The notes below the pieces were generated by a model, which was not told where the DNA came from, did no database searches, and saw nothing but the letters and a program-made list of their open reading frames with translations. The position numbers were made by a program, and so were the translations under genes. This document shows positions 1 to 8,723 of a stretch of 64,000 nucleotides of DNA, piece by piece. The stretch comes from Alphaproteobacteria bacterium (lineage in GTDB: Bacteria > Pseudomonadota > Alphaproteobacteria > Micavibrionales > Micavibrionaceae): NCBI GenBank assembly GCA_030427385.1, contig JAUHWR010000001.1:124001-188000 (forward strand). Direction: 5' to 3'. How positions within the stretch are numbered: the first letter of the stretch is position 1; every line of letters starts with the position of its first letter.

Positions 1-2
1 AA

Positions 3-236
3 TTAATAACGACACATGGCGAGACAACCCCCGAATGGTGGCGGAAGGTAACTTATGAATACATAGGTGCCGAAAAAGCTGCAGAAGATATTCTTACGAT
101 ACAAAGTATAAGCAGCATGGACAAAGAGCGGGAATTCATCTTAAATGCGGCCTTATCAGAGAGGCAATGGCCAAATATAGCCTTAAAGCATTTGGAAATT
201 TTTGATTACCCATCTCAAAACAGTAACGAGAGTTAA
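3..236 (+). CDS. C-terminal end of an unidentified protein (5' end outside window)
   Basis: An open frame enters from the left edge and ends at TAA 234-236, giving about 77 C-terminal residues that finish in FDYPSQNSNES. It has aromatic residues early (PEWWRKVTYEY) and a helical, charged tail. No family can be assigned from this fragment. It lies 4 nt upstream of the pyruvyl-transferase-like gene on the same strand, so it probably belongs to the same surface polysaccharide operon; that is inference from position only. Confidence 0.5.
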   Translation, partial: LITTHGETTPEWWRKVTYEYIGAEKAAEDILTIQSISSMDKEREFILNAALSERQWPNIALKHLEIFDYPSQNSNES

Positions 237-240
237 ATAT

Positions 241-1425
241 ATGAACATAGTTATATTCAATGATAAATTTAGTGACAATCTAGGTGATGGCATCTTGTCA
301 GAATGCCTCGAAAAACTTATGAGCGATGCTCTGCCGGATTGCAATGTTGTGACATTGGATATCGATGGTAAAGAAGACTTCAGAGAAGATCATTCCTGTA
401 GTAATCATGCGAGCATAACGGGTCATTTAAAACAGATCATTAAACAGAATTTACCCAGAATTGTTAAAGATAAACTAATTTTTTTATCGAAAACGAAGTC
501 TATTTTGGGAAAGTTAAAAAATCTGGATAAAGACAAAACGGTTTTCATGATTGGCGGCGGACATTTAATTTCCGGGACATCGTCATATTTCCCCATTCGC
601 ATTCACGCGATTTGCTCGGTGGCTAAAAAATTTAATATACCGGTTTTTATTCAATCGGTTGGTGTTTCACCAGTGGACACCTGGACGGAGCAGGGGAAGC
701 AGCATTTAATGAAGGCCCTTAATATGGGAGTTATTGTAAATGTCGCTGTTAGGGATGAAGAGTCTTTATCAATGTGGAATGATATTAATAGCTCTGCACC
801 TAAGGCTTCTCTGTCTTATGATCCGGCAATTTTAGCGAGTTACGTTTACCAGAGTTCATTGCAGCCTAATTCCGGACCAAAGAGAATCGGACTTAATGTC
901 ATGAATAAAAATATTGTTCAGGAGATAGGGCAAAATAAAGCAATCGAGAGTGAAAATATTTATGTGTCATTGGTTGAAAAAATGCTGGATCAAAATTATG
1001 ACGTTGTGTTTTTTACCAATGGCGATTTTAAAGACCAGATATTGTTAAATAAAATCAAGGGGATGATGGCGCATAATACAAAATGCGTGTTTTTAGACAG
1101 GCCTGCAACACCGACGGAGCTGGTTACGATTATATCGCAATTTGATGCGATGCTCGGTTTTCGGATGCATTCATGTATCACCGCATATTCTCTTAAAATT
1201 CCCCATATTGGTGTGCAATGGGATATTAAGTTAAAAAGCTTTTTTGACATTGTGAAACGGTCTGATGACCTAATCGCCTATAGCCAGCTAAGCGATCAAA
1301 TTCTTTTAGAAAAAATGGCGGGTATTATGGATGGAAAAATTGATGATGCTCATCATGGTATTTTACAAAAATCTGTATTAGCAAGCATTCAGGAAACAGC
1401 CGAAAAAATTAAAGCTTATGCGTAA
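241..1425 (+). CDS. Polysaccharide pyruvyl transferase family protein
   Basis: Predicted 394-residue cytoplasmic enzyme of the CsaB/WcaK type, which adds pyruvyl ketals to sugars of surface polysaccharides. Family hallmarks seen are an N-terminal NLGDGIL segment after the first beta strand, FMIGGGHLISG near residue 110 (the Gly-rich acceptor region), FIQSVGVSP, and a C-terminal GFRMHSCITAYSLKIP block, the RxHS motif typical of the fold. The ATG at 241 is chosen because the in-frame upstream start at 202 lies inside the preceding coding frame, and GAGAG just upstream of 241 can serve as ribosome binding site. It is followed after 12 nt by a flippase gene. The substrate is unknown, and some family members are not pyruvyl transferases. 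Confidence 0.8.
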   Translation: MNIVIFNDKFSDNLGDGILSECLEKLMSDALPDCNVVTLDIDGKEDFREDHSCSNHASITGHLKQIIKQNLPRIVKDKLIFLSKTKSILGKLKNLDKDKTVFMIGGGHLISGTSSYFPIRIHAICSVAKKFNIPVFIQSVGVSPVDTWTEQGKQHLMKALNMGVIVNVAVRDEESLSMWNDINSSAPKASLSYDPAILASYVYQSSLQPNSGPKRIGLNVMNKNIVQEIGQNKAIESENIYVSLVEKMLDQNYDVVFFTNGDFKDQILLNKIKGMMAHNTKCVFLDRPATPTELVTIISQFDAMLGFRMHSCITAYSLKIPHIGVQWDIKLKSFFDIVKRSDDLIAYSQLSDQILLEKMAGIMDGKIDDAHHGILQKSVLASIQETAEKIKAYA

Positions 1426-1437
1426 TAAGGTTTATTC

Positions 1438-2877
1438 ATGACAATATATAATAAAATGGCGACGGGCGCATTATGGGCCGTCTTGGAAAAAGGTGGTCAG
1501 CAGATTATTTCCTTTATCCTGTTTTTGATGATCGCCCGATTGGTGGGGCCTGCCGAATATGGGCTGGCAATGCTTTGTTTTGTTTATCTTGCTTTGGCTA
1601 ATTTATTATTGGTTGGTCTTGCAGATGGCATCATCACGCTGCAAATCAAAGCGCGCGCCCAGCTTTCAACATTATTTTGGGTGATTTTTGCGCTGGGATC
1701 TTTCTTAAGTGTTCTGTGTTACTTAGGCAGTAATCTTGTCTCTGGTTTTTATGAAGAGCCGGATTTGGGAACATTATTACAATGGTTCGCAGCGGTTCCT
1801 ATTTTACTTGCGCTGCAAACAGTTCCCCAATTGATTATTATGAAGGATATGAATTTTCGTATTTATGCGATCCGTTCATTGATCAGCACAATAGGCAGCG
1901 GTATTGTTGGTATTGGTATGGCACTATACGGTTATGGGGCTTTGGCATTAGTCTTCCAACAGATAGTGCTTTATATCCTGTCAAATGTTATATTATGGTT
2001 GTCCATTGAGTGGAGGCCTTCTGTCAAATTTGAAAAGGATGCTTTGTGGGAAATTTTGACGCCAGGGCTCAAAATGTTTACCTCAAACATCTTGAAATTT
2101 ACAGAGGAACAACTTCCCAGATTGTTCTTAGGTTATTTTCTAGGGCTTGTGAGCGTCGGCTTTTATGCCTTTGCATTTCGGATGCGCTTCGCCTTGCAGG
2201 AAATGCTGATTACGCCTTTGTTTTTAGTCGCCTTTCCTGCGCTTTCAGAAATTAAAAATGATAGAGCTCAACATGATGATATTTTATCGCAGATCTTTTT
2301 TCTGATCGGTCTGGTCATACTGCCGGCAGTGACTATCGCGATTATTTTGGCGCCTACATATGTTCCTTTATTGTTTGGTGAAAAATGGATTGATGCGATC
2401 CCGATCTTACAAATTTTTCTTATATTGGGATATTTGGCGCCATTTTTAAAACTTGCCGAAGTGTTATTTCGTACGCATAACAAGCTTGGCATTTATTTGC
2501 GTGGTCAGGCGGTTCTAACCTTATTTGGGGCGGGTTTAATTTATATCGCCTCACAATACAGCCTGATCATGGTTGGATGGGTTCTTATGGGACTTATGTT
2601 CGTTGGAATGATCCTTTATTTTTATCTTTTGGATAAACAAGCCGATATATATGTGTGGCATCATTTTAAAAGGCTGGCAAAATCTGTTCTTTCGTGTCTG
2701 ATCATGGTTATTTGCGTTTTATGTTATATGTATTATACGCCCGTTGAAAATGACCTTATCAACTTTGTGTCATATGTAGTGTTAGGCGGTCTTGCATATT
2801 TGGTAACTACGATAGTTTGCCAGAAGCAGGATATTATAATGACATATAAATTATTAAAGAAGAGCGACGCAACTTAG
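1438..2877 (+). CDS. Wzx-type lipopolysaccharide/oligosaccharide flippase
   Basis: 479-residue integral membrane protein with about 12 to 14 hydrophobic segments along its whole length. It starts MTIYNKMATGALWAVLEKGGQ, and the GALW...GGQQIISFILFLMIARLVGPAEYG pattern is typical of the polysaccharide transport/Wzx family (MOP superfamily). The likely role is moving lipid-linked glycan repeat units across the inner membrane. It sits between a pyruvyl-transferase-like gene and manC, in the same direction, as expected for an O-antigen or exopolysaccharide cluster. The length is normal for the family. The substrate cannot be read from sequence. Confidence 0.85.
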   Translation: MTIYNKMATGALWAVLEKGGQQIISFILFLMIARLVGPAEYGLAMLCFVYLALANLLLVGLADGIITLQIKARAQLSTLFWVIFALGSFLSVLCYLGSNLVSGFYEEPDLGTLLQWFAAVPILLALQTVPQLIIMKDMNFRIYAIRSLISTIGSGIVGIGMALYGYGALALVFQQIVLYILSNVILWLSIEWRPSVKFEKDALWEILTPGLKMFTSNILKFTEEQLPRLFLGYFLGLVSVGFYAFAFRMRFALQEMLITPLFLVAFPALSEIKNDRAQHDDILSQIFFLIGLVILPAVTIAIILAPTYVPLLFGEKWIDAIPILQIFLILGYLAPFLKLAEVLFRTHNKLGIYLRGQAVLTLFGAGLIYIASQYSLIMVGWVLMGLMFVGMILYFYLLDKQADIYVWHHFKRLAKSVLSCLIMVICVLCYMYYTPVENDLINFVSYVVLGGLAYLVTTIVCQKQDIIMTYKLLKKSDAT

Positions 2878-3005
2878 GCTGCACTTAGGTATGACGCAGG
2901 ATTAATTTTTTTAACAAATGCGCCAAATCAAGGTTTGTATCATTTGTAAATTGTGTTAAGTGTCTTTTTGAATTTAATAATACAACTATGTAAGGATTAA
3001 AAGGC

Positions 3006-4409
3006 ATGATACCAGTAATTTTATCGGGCGGATCTGGCACCAGACTATGGCCTTTATCACGTAAAATGTATCCGAAGCAGTTTATAGAGCTTCTTTCGGA
3101 ACATACATTGTTTCAAGAGACACTCTTAAGATTAAAGCGCTTACCTATCAAGGATCCCATTGTTGTTTGTAACGAAGAGCACCGTTTTATCGTAGCGGAA
3201 AACCTTCAAAATATTAAAGGCCAAGCATCAAGTATTATTCTTGAACCTGCTGGTCGTAACACGGCGCCTGCTATTGCGGCGGCGGCACATGCGGCGATGG
3301 AAGCCGATAAGGATGCTATTCTATTGGTGCTTCCTGCGGATCATACAATTGATAATATTGAAGAGCTTGAGAAAAGTGTCCTGAAGGCGAATAAGCTTGC
3401 ACAGGATGGCTATATTGTCACATTCGGTATCAAGCCTAAAACGGCGCATACGGGATATGGGTATATCGAAAAAGGCGCTGTGATTGAAGGGGATGCCTAT
3501 AAGATATCTGCCTTTAAAGAAAAGCCTGAGCAAAAACAAGCCGAAGATTATTTAAAAAGCGGTGATATGTTATGGAATAGCGGCATGTTCTGCTTTAAAG
3601 CCTCTGTCTTTTTAGAGGAGCTTAAAAAACAAAATCCGGATATTGTAAAACACACCAAAGAATCTGTTGCAAAAGCTGTGAAAGACCTGGATTTTTTAAG
3701 GTTGGATAAAGAGGCATTTGAAAAATGTGACAGCATTTCCATCGATTACGCCGTTATGGAACATACGGCACTAGGCGCGATTATGGCGCTAAATGTTGAA
3801 TGGAATGATATTGGTTCCTGGGATTCATTATGGGGCAGTCTAGAAAAAGATGAAAATGGTAATTCCATTCAAGGCGATGTTTATGCCGAAGACAGCAAAA
3901 ATAATCTTATTATTGGTGGCAAGCGTTTGATATCTACTCTTGGCGTCGATAACCTTGTTATTATTGATACTCAAGATGCCATTCTGGTTGCGGATAAAAG
4001 CAAATCTCAGGATATTAAAAAAATCGTTGATAAGTTGGTGACGGAGGAGCGTTCTGAGATCCTGCATCACAGAACTGTTTACAGGCCATGGGGGCATTAC
4101 GATTCCATCTGCATGGGTGCACGTGATCAGGTTAAAAGGATTACGGTTAAGCCAGGCGCGAAATTATCAATTCAAAAGCATTTCCATAGAGCCGAGCATT
4201 GGGTCGTTGTAAAAGGAACCGCCCATGTCACCAAGGGAGATGAAGTTTTGACGCTCTCCGAGAATGAATCCGTATACCTCCCGCTTGGTATTGTTCATGC
4301 TCTGGAAAACCCCGGAAGAATTCCCCTTGAAATCATTGAAGTACAAACCGGAAGTTATTTGGGTGAAGATGATATTGTTCGCCTGAAAGATAATTACGGC
4401 AGATCATAA
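3006..4409 (+). CDS. manC: Mannose-1-phosphate guanylyltransferase / mannose-6-phosphate isomerase
   Basis: 467-residue bifunctional enzyme that makes GDP-mannose and interconverts mannose-6-P and fructose-6-P. The N-terminal nucleotidyltransferase domain opens with the signature PVILSGGSGTRLWPLSRK and continues with GRNTAPAIA, LPADHTI and WNSGMF. The C-terminal cupin domain, from about residue 355, shows RPWGHYDSI, KPGAKLSIQKHFHRAEHW (type II PMI metal-site histidines) and VYLPLGIVHALENPG. Length and domain order match ManC/AlgA/CpsB. It follows the flippase by 128 nt, long enough for its own promoter, and the start has an AAGGATTAAAAGGC leader. GDP-mannose probably feeds the polysaccharide made by the neighbouring genes. 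Confidence 0.95.
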   Translation: MIPVILSGGSGTRLWPLSRKMYPKQFIELLSEHTLFQETLLRLKRLPIKDPIVVCNEEHRFIVAENLQNIKGQASSIILEPAGRNTAPAIAAAAHAAMEADKDAILLVLPADHTIDNIEELEKSVLKANKLAQDGYIVTFGIKPKTAHTGYGYIEKGAVIEGDAYKISAFKEKPEQKQAEDYLKSGDMLWNSGMFCFKASVFLEELKKQNPDIVKHTKESVAKAVKDLDFLRLDKEAFEKCDSISIDYAVMEHTALGAIMALNVEWNDIGSWDSLWGSLEKDENGNSIQGDVYAEDSKNNLIIGGKRLISTLGVDNLVIIDTQDAILVADKSKSQDIKKIVDKLVTEERSEILHHRTVYRPWGHYDSICMGARDQVKRITVKPGAKLSIQKHFHRAEHWVVVKGTAHVTKGDEVLTLSENESVYLPLGIVHALENPGRIPLEIIEVQTGSYLGEDDIVRLKDNYGRS

Positions 4410-4875
4410 TTATCACAGCGGACTTGGATCTTTATTTGAAATTTACTCCTATCAGCTTGCAAAGCCTTTGAAATATTGGCTTTGCCGGTTAGTTCGTTTC
4501 AATATTAAATATGATGGTCGGTATGACGGGACAGAATCTATACGGGGCGTTTAAGGAGACCTATGCGATCTCCAAGTTGACGATCCGATATGCTCGCCGT
4601 CATCGAGAGGGACGAACACAAGCTTAGTGTGAGAGCCAAGCCCTTAAAATCTGGTCGCGTATCGAGGTGATTCATCCCGTACTGTCGCGCTGGCGGAAGG
4701 ATAAGATCAGAGATAAGTTCTCAATCAAGGATCAAGCACATGAGCTTGCCATATACTTTGAAAAATTCAGAGAAGCGTGAGACAGACCGTTAGGCGTGGC
4801 TCGCGATGATCCGTCTTTCGAGCGGTTAAAGACAAAAAACATTATAATGAATATGAAAGCGATGAGAGGCTTTTC
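4410..4875. other. 466-bp gene-poor interval
   Basis: No intact gene is evident. A perfect 8-bp inverted repeat lies at 4459-4466 and 4478-4485 (GCAAAGCC / GGCTTTGC, 11-nt loop). It has no T-run after it, so it is not a clear terminator for manC. A possible decayed coding frame at 4511-4780 is listed separately. The sequence here looks more GC-balanced than the flanking genes. Confidence 0.5.
4511..4780 (+). pseudogene. Possible decayed ORF with an in-frame amber codon
   Basis: From ATG 4511 the frame runs 38 codons to TAG at 4625-4627, then continues open for 50 more codons to TGA 4778-4780. The second half reads like protein, rich in charged residues and aromatics (for example KIWSRIEVIHPVLSRWRKDK), and ends FEKFREA. 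No family is recognised. It may be the remnant of a small gene lost by point mutation, or chance open frame. No clear ribosome binding site is present. Confidence 0.2.
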
Positions 4876-5340
4876 TTAAGATCCATTGGTCATACCCATA
4901 TTAGCCCCTAAAATTGTATTAACATTCAAATCACAACCTGGGGATTTCTCCTGTAATTCTTTAAGAGCATTAGTAAAAGAGTCTGATAAATATCCCTCGT
5001 ATGAAGCGAAAGTGGCAATTTCTTGATCTCCTGGGAGTTCATCATCACCAATACCAAATTCGTCAATCATATCCGCGACTGATCGCGAAGCATCATCCAT
5101 TGCTGTAACGAATACCTGCGCATTCTCGCAGGTAGTATCTGAGGTAAACTTAAAGGCTGCTTCTTCCGCATCACGAACTGCGTCCGAGCGTGGAATTCCA
5201 GCACGATCCTCAATTGTGTGTATACCTGAAAAAAAATTTGTAGTGACATCTAAAAAATCGTTGGCTGAATTCCGGTCGATATCCGGCTCTCCACCAATTC
5301 CGATAGCCGCTGCAGCCCCTAAAAGAATATCCTTAAACAT
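4876..5340 (-). CDS. Hypothetical protein (154 aa)
   Basis: Unrecognised acidic protein. It starts MFKDILLGAAAAIGIGG, a short hydrophobic stretch that could be a weak membrane or signal segment, and continues hydrophilic with many Asp/Glu (DDELPGDQE). Two cysteines (in TTCENA and PGCDL) could form a disulfide if it is exported. The start ATG at 5340 has a good ribosome binding site, AGAGGG, about 8 nt upstream. It stands alone between the gene-poor interval and tRNA-Ile2. Codon use looks ordinary. Function unknown. Confidence 0.6.
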   Translation of the reverse strand: MFKDILLGAAAAIGIGGEPDIDRNSANDFLDVTTNFFSGIHTIEDRAGIPRSDAVRDAEEAAFKFTSDTTCENAQVFVTAMDDASRSVADMIDEFGIGDDELPGDQEIATFASYEGYLSDSFTNALKELQEKSPGCDLNVNTILGANMGMTNGS

Positions 5341-5565
5341 ACATTTTCCCTCTATTCACGTTTAAGATTAATTTTATCAGAATCCGTCATAGAAAGCAAA
5401 TTTTCTTTGATTGAGCCCCCATTTTGAGGAGATCAGAAATTCAAATATCAAGTAAAAGCTGATGGATGACTGCCCGCGATGTATTTCATCCACGCCTTCG
5501 AACCGTGGAGACAACCTTATTACCTTACAATGCCTTCAAAGAGCTTTCCGCCGCAAAGTGCGGTA

Positions 5566-5642
5566 TGGTGGGCCAGGCCGGACTTGAACCAGCGACCAAT
5601 CCGTTATGAGCGGACCGCTCTAACCAACTGAGCTACTGGCCC
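5566..5642 (-). tRNA. tRNA-Ile2 (anticodon CAU, lysidine-modified)
   Basis: A 77-nt cloverleaf including an encoded CCA. The acceptor stem GGGCCAG pairs with CTGGCCC, the D arm is GCTC...GAGC, the anticodon stem GTCCG/CGGAT encloses loop CTCATAA, and the T arm is GCTGG/CCGGC. The CAU anticodon could be Met, but the variable and T-arm sequence TTGGTCGCTGGTTCAAGTCC is the pattern of the minor isoleucine tRNA whose wobble C is converted to lysidine by TilS to read AUA. It is not an initiator: it lacks the GGG/CCC anticodon-stem pairs. Confidence 0.9.
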
Positions 5643-5713
5643 TTCATTTGGTTTAAATTCAAATGAAATTTCGCTGTGGTTATGGATTTTATAAACCAAG
5701 AAGGCTTTGTTTG

Positions 5714-6502
5714 TCACGTCTTCTTTTCATCAATGGTTGTCTTTGTTCTATTTTGCTTATCCTTTAGTTTGGATCCTAGCCATATATATAGTCTGGCTGG
5801 TAAGAATTTCAGGGTTTTCAGCATGAGTGCAAATATCCATGGGAAATTGATCTCAAAACAAGATGATTTGAGACCGGCAACTAATTTTTCTGCGGCATCT
5901 TCAACCTCCATCACCATCGGCATATCAAAATCAGCTTCATCGGTAAGAGGCGTTTTTACAAAGCCCGGACAAATGACCTGAACTTTAATGTTCGTGCCGT
6001 GTAAATCGATGGCAAGGCTTTCTGTCATATTTATGAGCGCTGCTTTTGTGGCGCTATAGGCAAGTGCGTTAGGAAGCCCGCGATAGCCTGCAACACTGGC
6101 GGTGACGGCGATATGGCCTGTGCGGCGTTCAAGGAATTTTTTTAAGATTGGCTCAAGACAGTTACCAACGCCCAAAACATTAATTTCAAAATGCTTTTTT
6201 AAATTTGCGGCAGTGAAATTGCGTGCATTCTCACCCTCATACATGCCGGCATTTAGAATGGCAAGATCAATAGGGCCGAGGTCAGATTCGATTTGATTAA
6301 TCAAATCATTAATGATTTTTGGTTTCGTGACATCACCCACATATCCCTTAATAAATTTAGGATCTTTATCACAGACAATATCAATTTTTCCGGGACTTGT
6401 GCCGGTTATGGCGACCATCCAACCTTGTTTGGCTAGTTTTTGTGCTGTGGCGGCGCCAATGCCTGATGATCCGCCTGTAATCCATGCAAGTTTTTGAGAC
6501 AT
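5714..6502 (-). CDS. SDR family NAD(P)-dependent oxidoreductase
   Basis: 262-residue short-chain dehydrogenase/reductase. The cofactor-binding TGGSSGIG lies near residue 9, the structural NAG near residue 86, a Ser in VTASVAGYRG and the catalytic YSATK near residue 150, followed by PGFVKTPLTD. A basic, hydrophobic C-terminal extension (NFPWIFALMLKTLKFLPARLYIWLGSKLKDK) suggests membrane association. This resembles SDRs acting on lipids or long-chain substrates, but the substrate is unknown. It is 32 nt downstream of the diguanylate cyclase gene on the same strand and may share its transcript. Confidence 0.88.
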   Translation of the reverse strand: MSQKLAWITGGSSGIGAATAQKLAKQGWMVAITGTSPGKIDIVCDKDPKFIKGYVGDVTKPKIINDLINQIESDLGPIDLAILNAGMYEGENARNFTAANLKKHFEINVLGVGNCLEPILKKFLERRTGHIAVTASVAGYRGLPNALAYSATKAALINMTESLAIDLHGTNIKVQVICPGFVKTPLTDEADFDMPMVMEVEDAAEKLVAGLKSSCFEINFPWIFALMLKTLKFLPARLYIWLGSKLKDKQNRTKTTIDEKKT

Positions 6503-6534
6503 GTTAAAATATTCTCTTTTTTTTAATATAGGAA

Positions 6535-7602
6535 TTAAGCGCTTTTATTAATGGGTGTCGGCGCGGCGGCGACTTGATTTCGCCCATTATGTTTTGCAGT
6601 ATAAAGAGCCGCATCGGCGCGCCCGATTAGCTCTTCTACTGCTTCTACGCCAGAGAATTGTGCAACGCCCGCGGACATGGTAATCCGTGCCAAACGCTCA
6701 CCTGTGCTGCGATTGACAACGTCTTTATTTGCAACAATTTTTCGTAAATTATTAGCAACGGCAACGCCTGCGGCCAATTCAGTATTGGGTAGAATAATCA
6801 CAAATTCTTCGCCGCCATAACGTGCAGCAATATCTTGCCCCTTAATGCCATCAGTCAAGCATTTTGCAACAAGGCGCAAGACCTGATCACCGACTTGATG
6901 CCCAAAATTGTCGTTGAAGCTTTTAAAGTGGTCAATATCCAGCATTAACACGGTGAAAGAAATTTTTTCTTTTTTACATTCTTCAAGAATGCGGTGAATT
7001 TCAGTATCAAATGCCTTGCGATTCGAAAGTCCGGTTAAACTATCCGTCATAGATTCTTTACGTGCTTTGGCCAGATCTTTACGAAGTGTCTCAATCTCAT
7101 TAGCAGATTCTTCAAGAACGACTTCCAGACTTTCATTTCTTGTGATGACTTGCTGAGTATTATTTTTAACCTGATTGATAACTTCTTTTAGTTCATCGCT
7201 GCTAGGGTTTTTAGATAGACGCGAATTAATAGTTTCTAATGATCCGCGATATTCATGTGTGGAGGATTTAACGCCCGCAACCACATTTTTTACATTATTA
7301 ATGGTGGATTGCAGATCATCGCCTGCTTTACGGACGCGTTCTTCAGTTCGATTATCGCTAAGAAATTTTGTATAGATTTCATGAAGCTCTGCTTCTGAGG
7401 CTTTCTTTTTATTTTTAAGGAAGCTATCTAAAACATTGATAACATCTTGATTTTCTTTTGAATAATAAGCATACCAAACCTCAAAATTATTAGGTGTCTT
7501 GGCAAGTTTTCCCTCATCCAAAGTTTTAATTGCTTTTTTTGCGTAGCTGTCGGCGGCATCTATATCGTGGGGGTAAATCAAGTCAGATTCCTTATATTGC
7601 AT
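6535..7602 (-). CDS. GGDEF-domain diguanylate cyclase
   Basis: 355-residue protein predicted to make cyclic di-GMP from two GTP. Residues 1-180 are helical and charged with no membrane segment, ending in a coiled coil that probably mediates dimerisation. The GGDEF domain starts at MTDSLTGLSNRKAF (about 185) and contains LDIDHFKSFND and the active site RYGGEEF (GGEEF at 263-267). The usual inhibitory I-site RxxD is KGQD (254-257), so feedback inhibition may be weakened. The N-terminal region has no known sensor domain that I recognise. The gene lies between a LOG-family gene and an SDR gene, all on the minus strand. Confidence 0.93.
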   Translation of the reverse strand: MQYKESDLIYPHDIDAADSYAKKAIKTLDEGKLAKTPNNFEVWYAYYSKENQDVINVLDSFLKNKKKASEAELHEIYTKFLSDNRTEERVRKAGDDLQSTINNVKNVVAGVKSSTHEYRGSLETINSRLSKNPSSDELKEVINQVKNNTQQVITRNESLEVVLEESANEIETLRKDLAKARKESMTDSLTGLSNRKAFDTEIHRILEECKKEKISFTVLMLDIDHFKSFNDNFGHQVGDQVLRLVAKCLTDGIKGQDIAARYGGEEFVIILPNTELAAGVAVANNLRKIVANKDVVNRSTGERLARITMSAGVAQFSGVEAVEELIGRADAALYTAKHNGRNQVAAAPTPINKSA

Positions 7603-7646
7603 ATTAAGCTTAAGTTTTACATTAATTATATATTCTAAAAATCAGG

Positions 7647-8231
7647 TTAAATTTCATCTTCGCTTATGTGTTTTTGAGACATAGGTGCCTGATGAATTAA
7701 ATTTATAACATCATCTAATTCGTCGCAAAATGAAAAATGATTATGATCTTCAGCTTTCATAAAATTTTCGTTTCCGATTTTCTGAACAAGTAATTTCAGG
7801 TTTTCCCAATATTTTTCAATATTATAAACAATGATGGATTTATCATGAAGCCCAAGTTGCCGCCAAGTGAGGATTTCAAAAAATTCATCCATAGTCCCCA
7901 ATCCACCAGGTAAGATCAAAAACACATCCGATTGATTGGCCATCATGGCTTTTCGTTCATGCATAGAGCCAACAATATGAAGTTCAGTCAGATCAGGATG
8001 CATGATTTCACGTTCTTCTAAATGATCCGGAATAATGCCCGTTACATTCGCGCCGTTTTTTAAGGCAGTATCTGCAATAATGCCCATAAGACCGGAATTA
8101 CCGCCGCCATAGACAACATCATAACCGGCTTTGGCAATGGCTTTGCCCGTTTCTTCAGCTGCGCGTTTATACTTATCATCCACGCGGGGGGATGCGCCGC
8201 AATAGACACAAATTGTTTTTTTCTCTCTCAT
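7647..8231 (-). CDS. LOG-family (TIGR00730) Rossmann-fold protein
   Basis: 194-residue protein of the lysine-decarboxylase-like/LOG family, whose characterised members release the free base from nucleoside 5'-monophosphates (cytokinin-type phosphoribohydrolase). Hallmarks are CVYCGASPRV at the N-terminus, YGGGNSGLMG, and the diagnostic PGGLGTMDEFFEILTWRQLG. Full family length. It starts 2 nt downstream of the stop of the LprI-like gene, so the two are co-transcribed. The true physiological substrate in bacteria is often unclear. Confidence 0.9.
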   Translation of the reverse strand: MREKKTICVYCGASPRVDDKYKRAAEETGKAIAKAGYDVVYGGGNSGLMGIIADTALKNGANVTGIIPDHLEEREIMHPDLTELHIVGSMHERKAMMANQSDVFLILPGGLGTMDEFFEILTWRQLGLHDKSIIVYNIEKYWENLKLLVQKIGNENFMKAEDHNHFSFCDELDDVINLIHQAPMSQKHISEDEI

Positions 8232-8233
8232 TC

Positions 8234-8674
8234 TTAATTCATACTTTTTTGTTGGAGTTGGGTACGTACACGCGGAATAAAATTATATAAAACAAGCGCT
8301 CTGGCTTCGGTTAAGCGGCTGCGACAGGATAATTCCAAGGTGCGTTTGGTGATTTCTTCTTCAAAAAAAGACGCTTCGAAACTACATTCTTTATTTCTAT
8401 AATCCATCCATGAATTTTGTGCATTTTTAATTTCCTGAAAATGCGGGGTGTCTTTTAGAAATATAAGAAAGCTTTGAAATTGTCGTTTAAGGGTTAATTC
8501 CGCATTTTCAAAACGTTTTTGCGTGCAAGATTGATGATCCGCAGGTGTTATAGCTTTTTCACAAAAATTTGTAAATAAAGGCGGTTTTTCAGCGGGCAGC
8601 GTATCTGCGGCAACTGGAAAGCTTAAAAATAAAGCAATTAGCGACAATAGAAGTATTTGCGAATTGAAAATCAT
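8234..8674 (-). CDS. Secreted LprI/DUF1311-like protein
   Basis: 146-residue exported protein. The ATG at 8674 is preferred over the in-frame TTG at 8695 because it yields a clean signal peptide (MIFNSQILLLSLIALFLSFPVAAD) and no ribosome binding site favours the TTG. The mature part has the family pattern: FCEKA...HQSCTQKRFENAE, then AQNSWMDYRNKECSFEA and a second Cys in ELSCRSRLTEARA. Cysteines likely pair in the periplasm. DUF1311/LprI domains include lysozyme inhibitors, but that activity is not proven for most members. It is divergent from the phosphatidyltransferase gene at 8724. Confidence 0.75.
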   Translation of the reverse strand: MIFNSQILLLSLIALFLSFPVAADTLPAEKPPLFTNFCEKAITPADHQSCTQKRFENAELTLKRQFQSFLIFLKDTPHFQEIKNAQNSWMDYRNKECSFEASFFEEEITKRTLELSCRSRLTEARALVLYNFIPRVRTQLQQKSMN

Positions 8675-8723
8675 GACATAATCATAGCGAAACAAACAAA
8701 CCTTTCAAAGTAAAAGATTTTTA

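Noticed and set aside
4459-4485. 8-bp inverted repeat after manC as terminator
   Set aside because: No following T-run, so recorded only as an inverted repeat.
5463-5492. TGGATGA / TCATCCA inverted repeat near tRNA-Ile2
   Set aside because: Short, 16-nt loop, no neighbours of regulatory meaning; may be chance.
4410-5642. Integrated element or att site beside tRNA-Ile2
   Set aside because: tRNA genes are common integration sites, but there is no integrase, no direct repeat of the tRNA 3' end, and the adjacent genes look ordinary.
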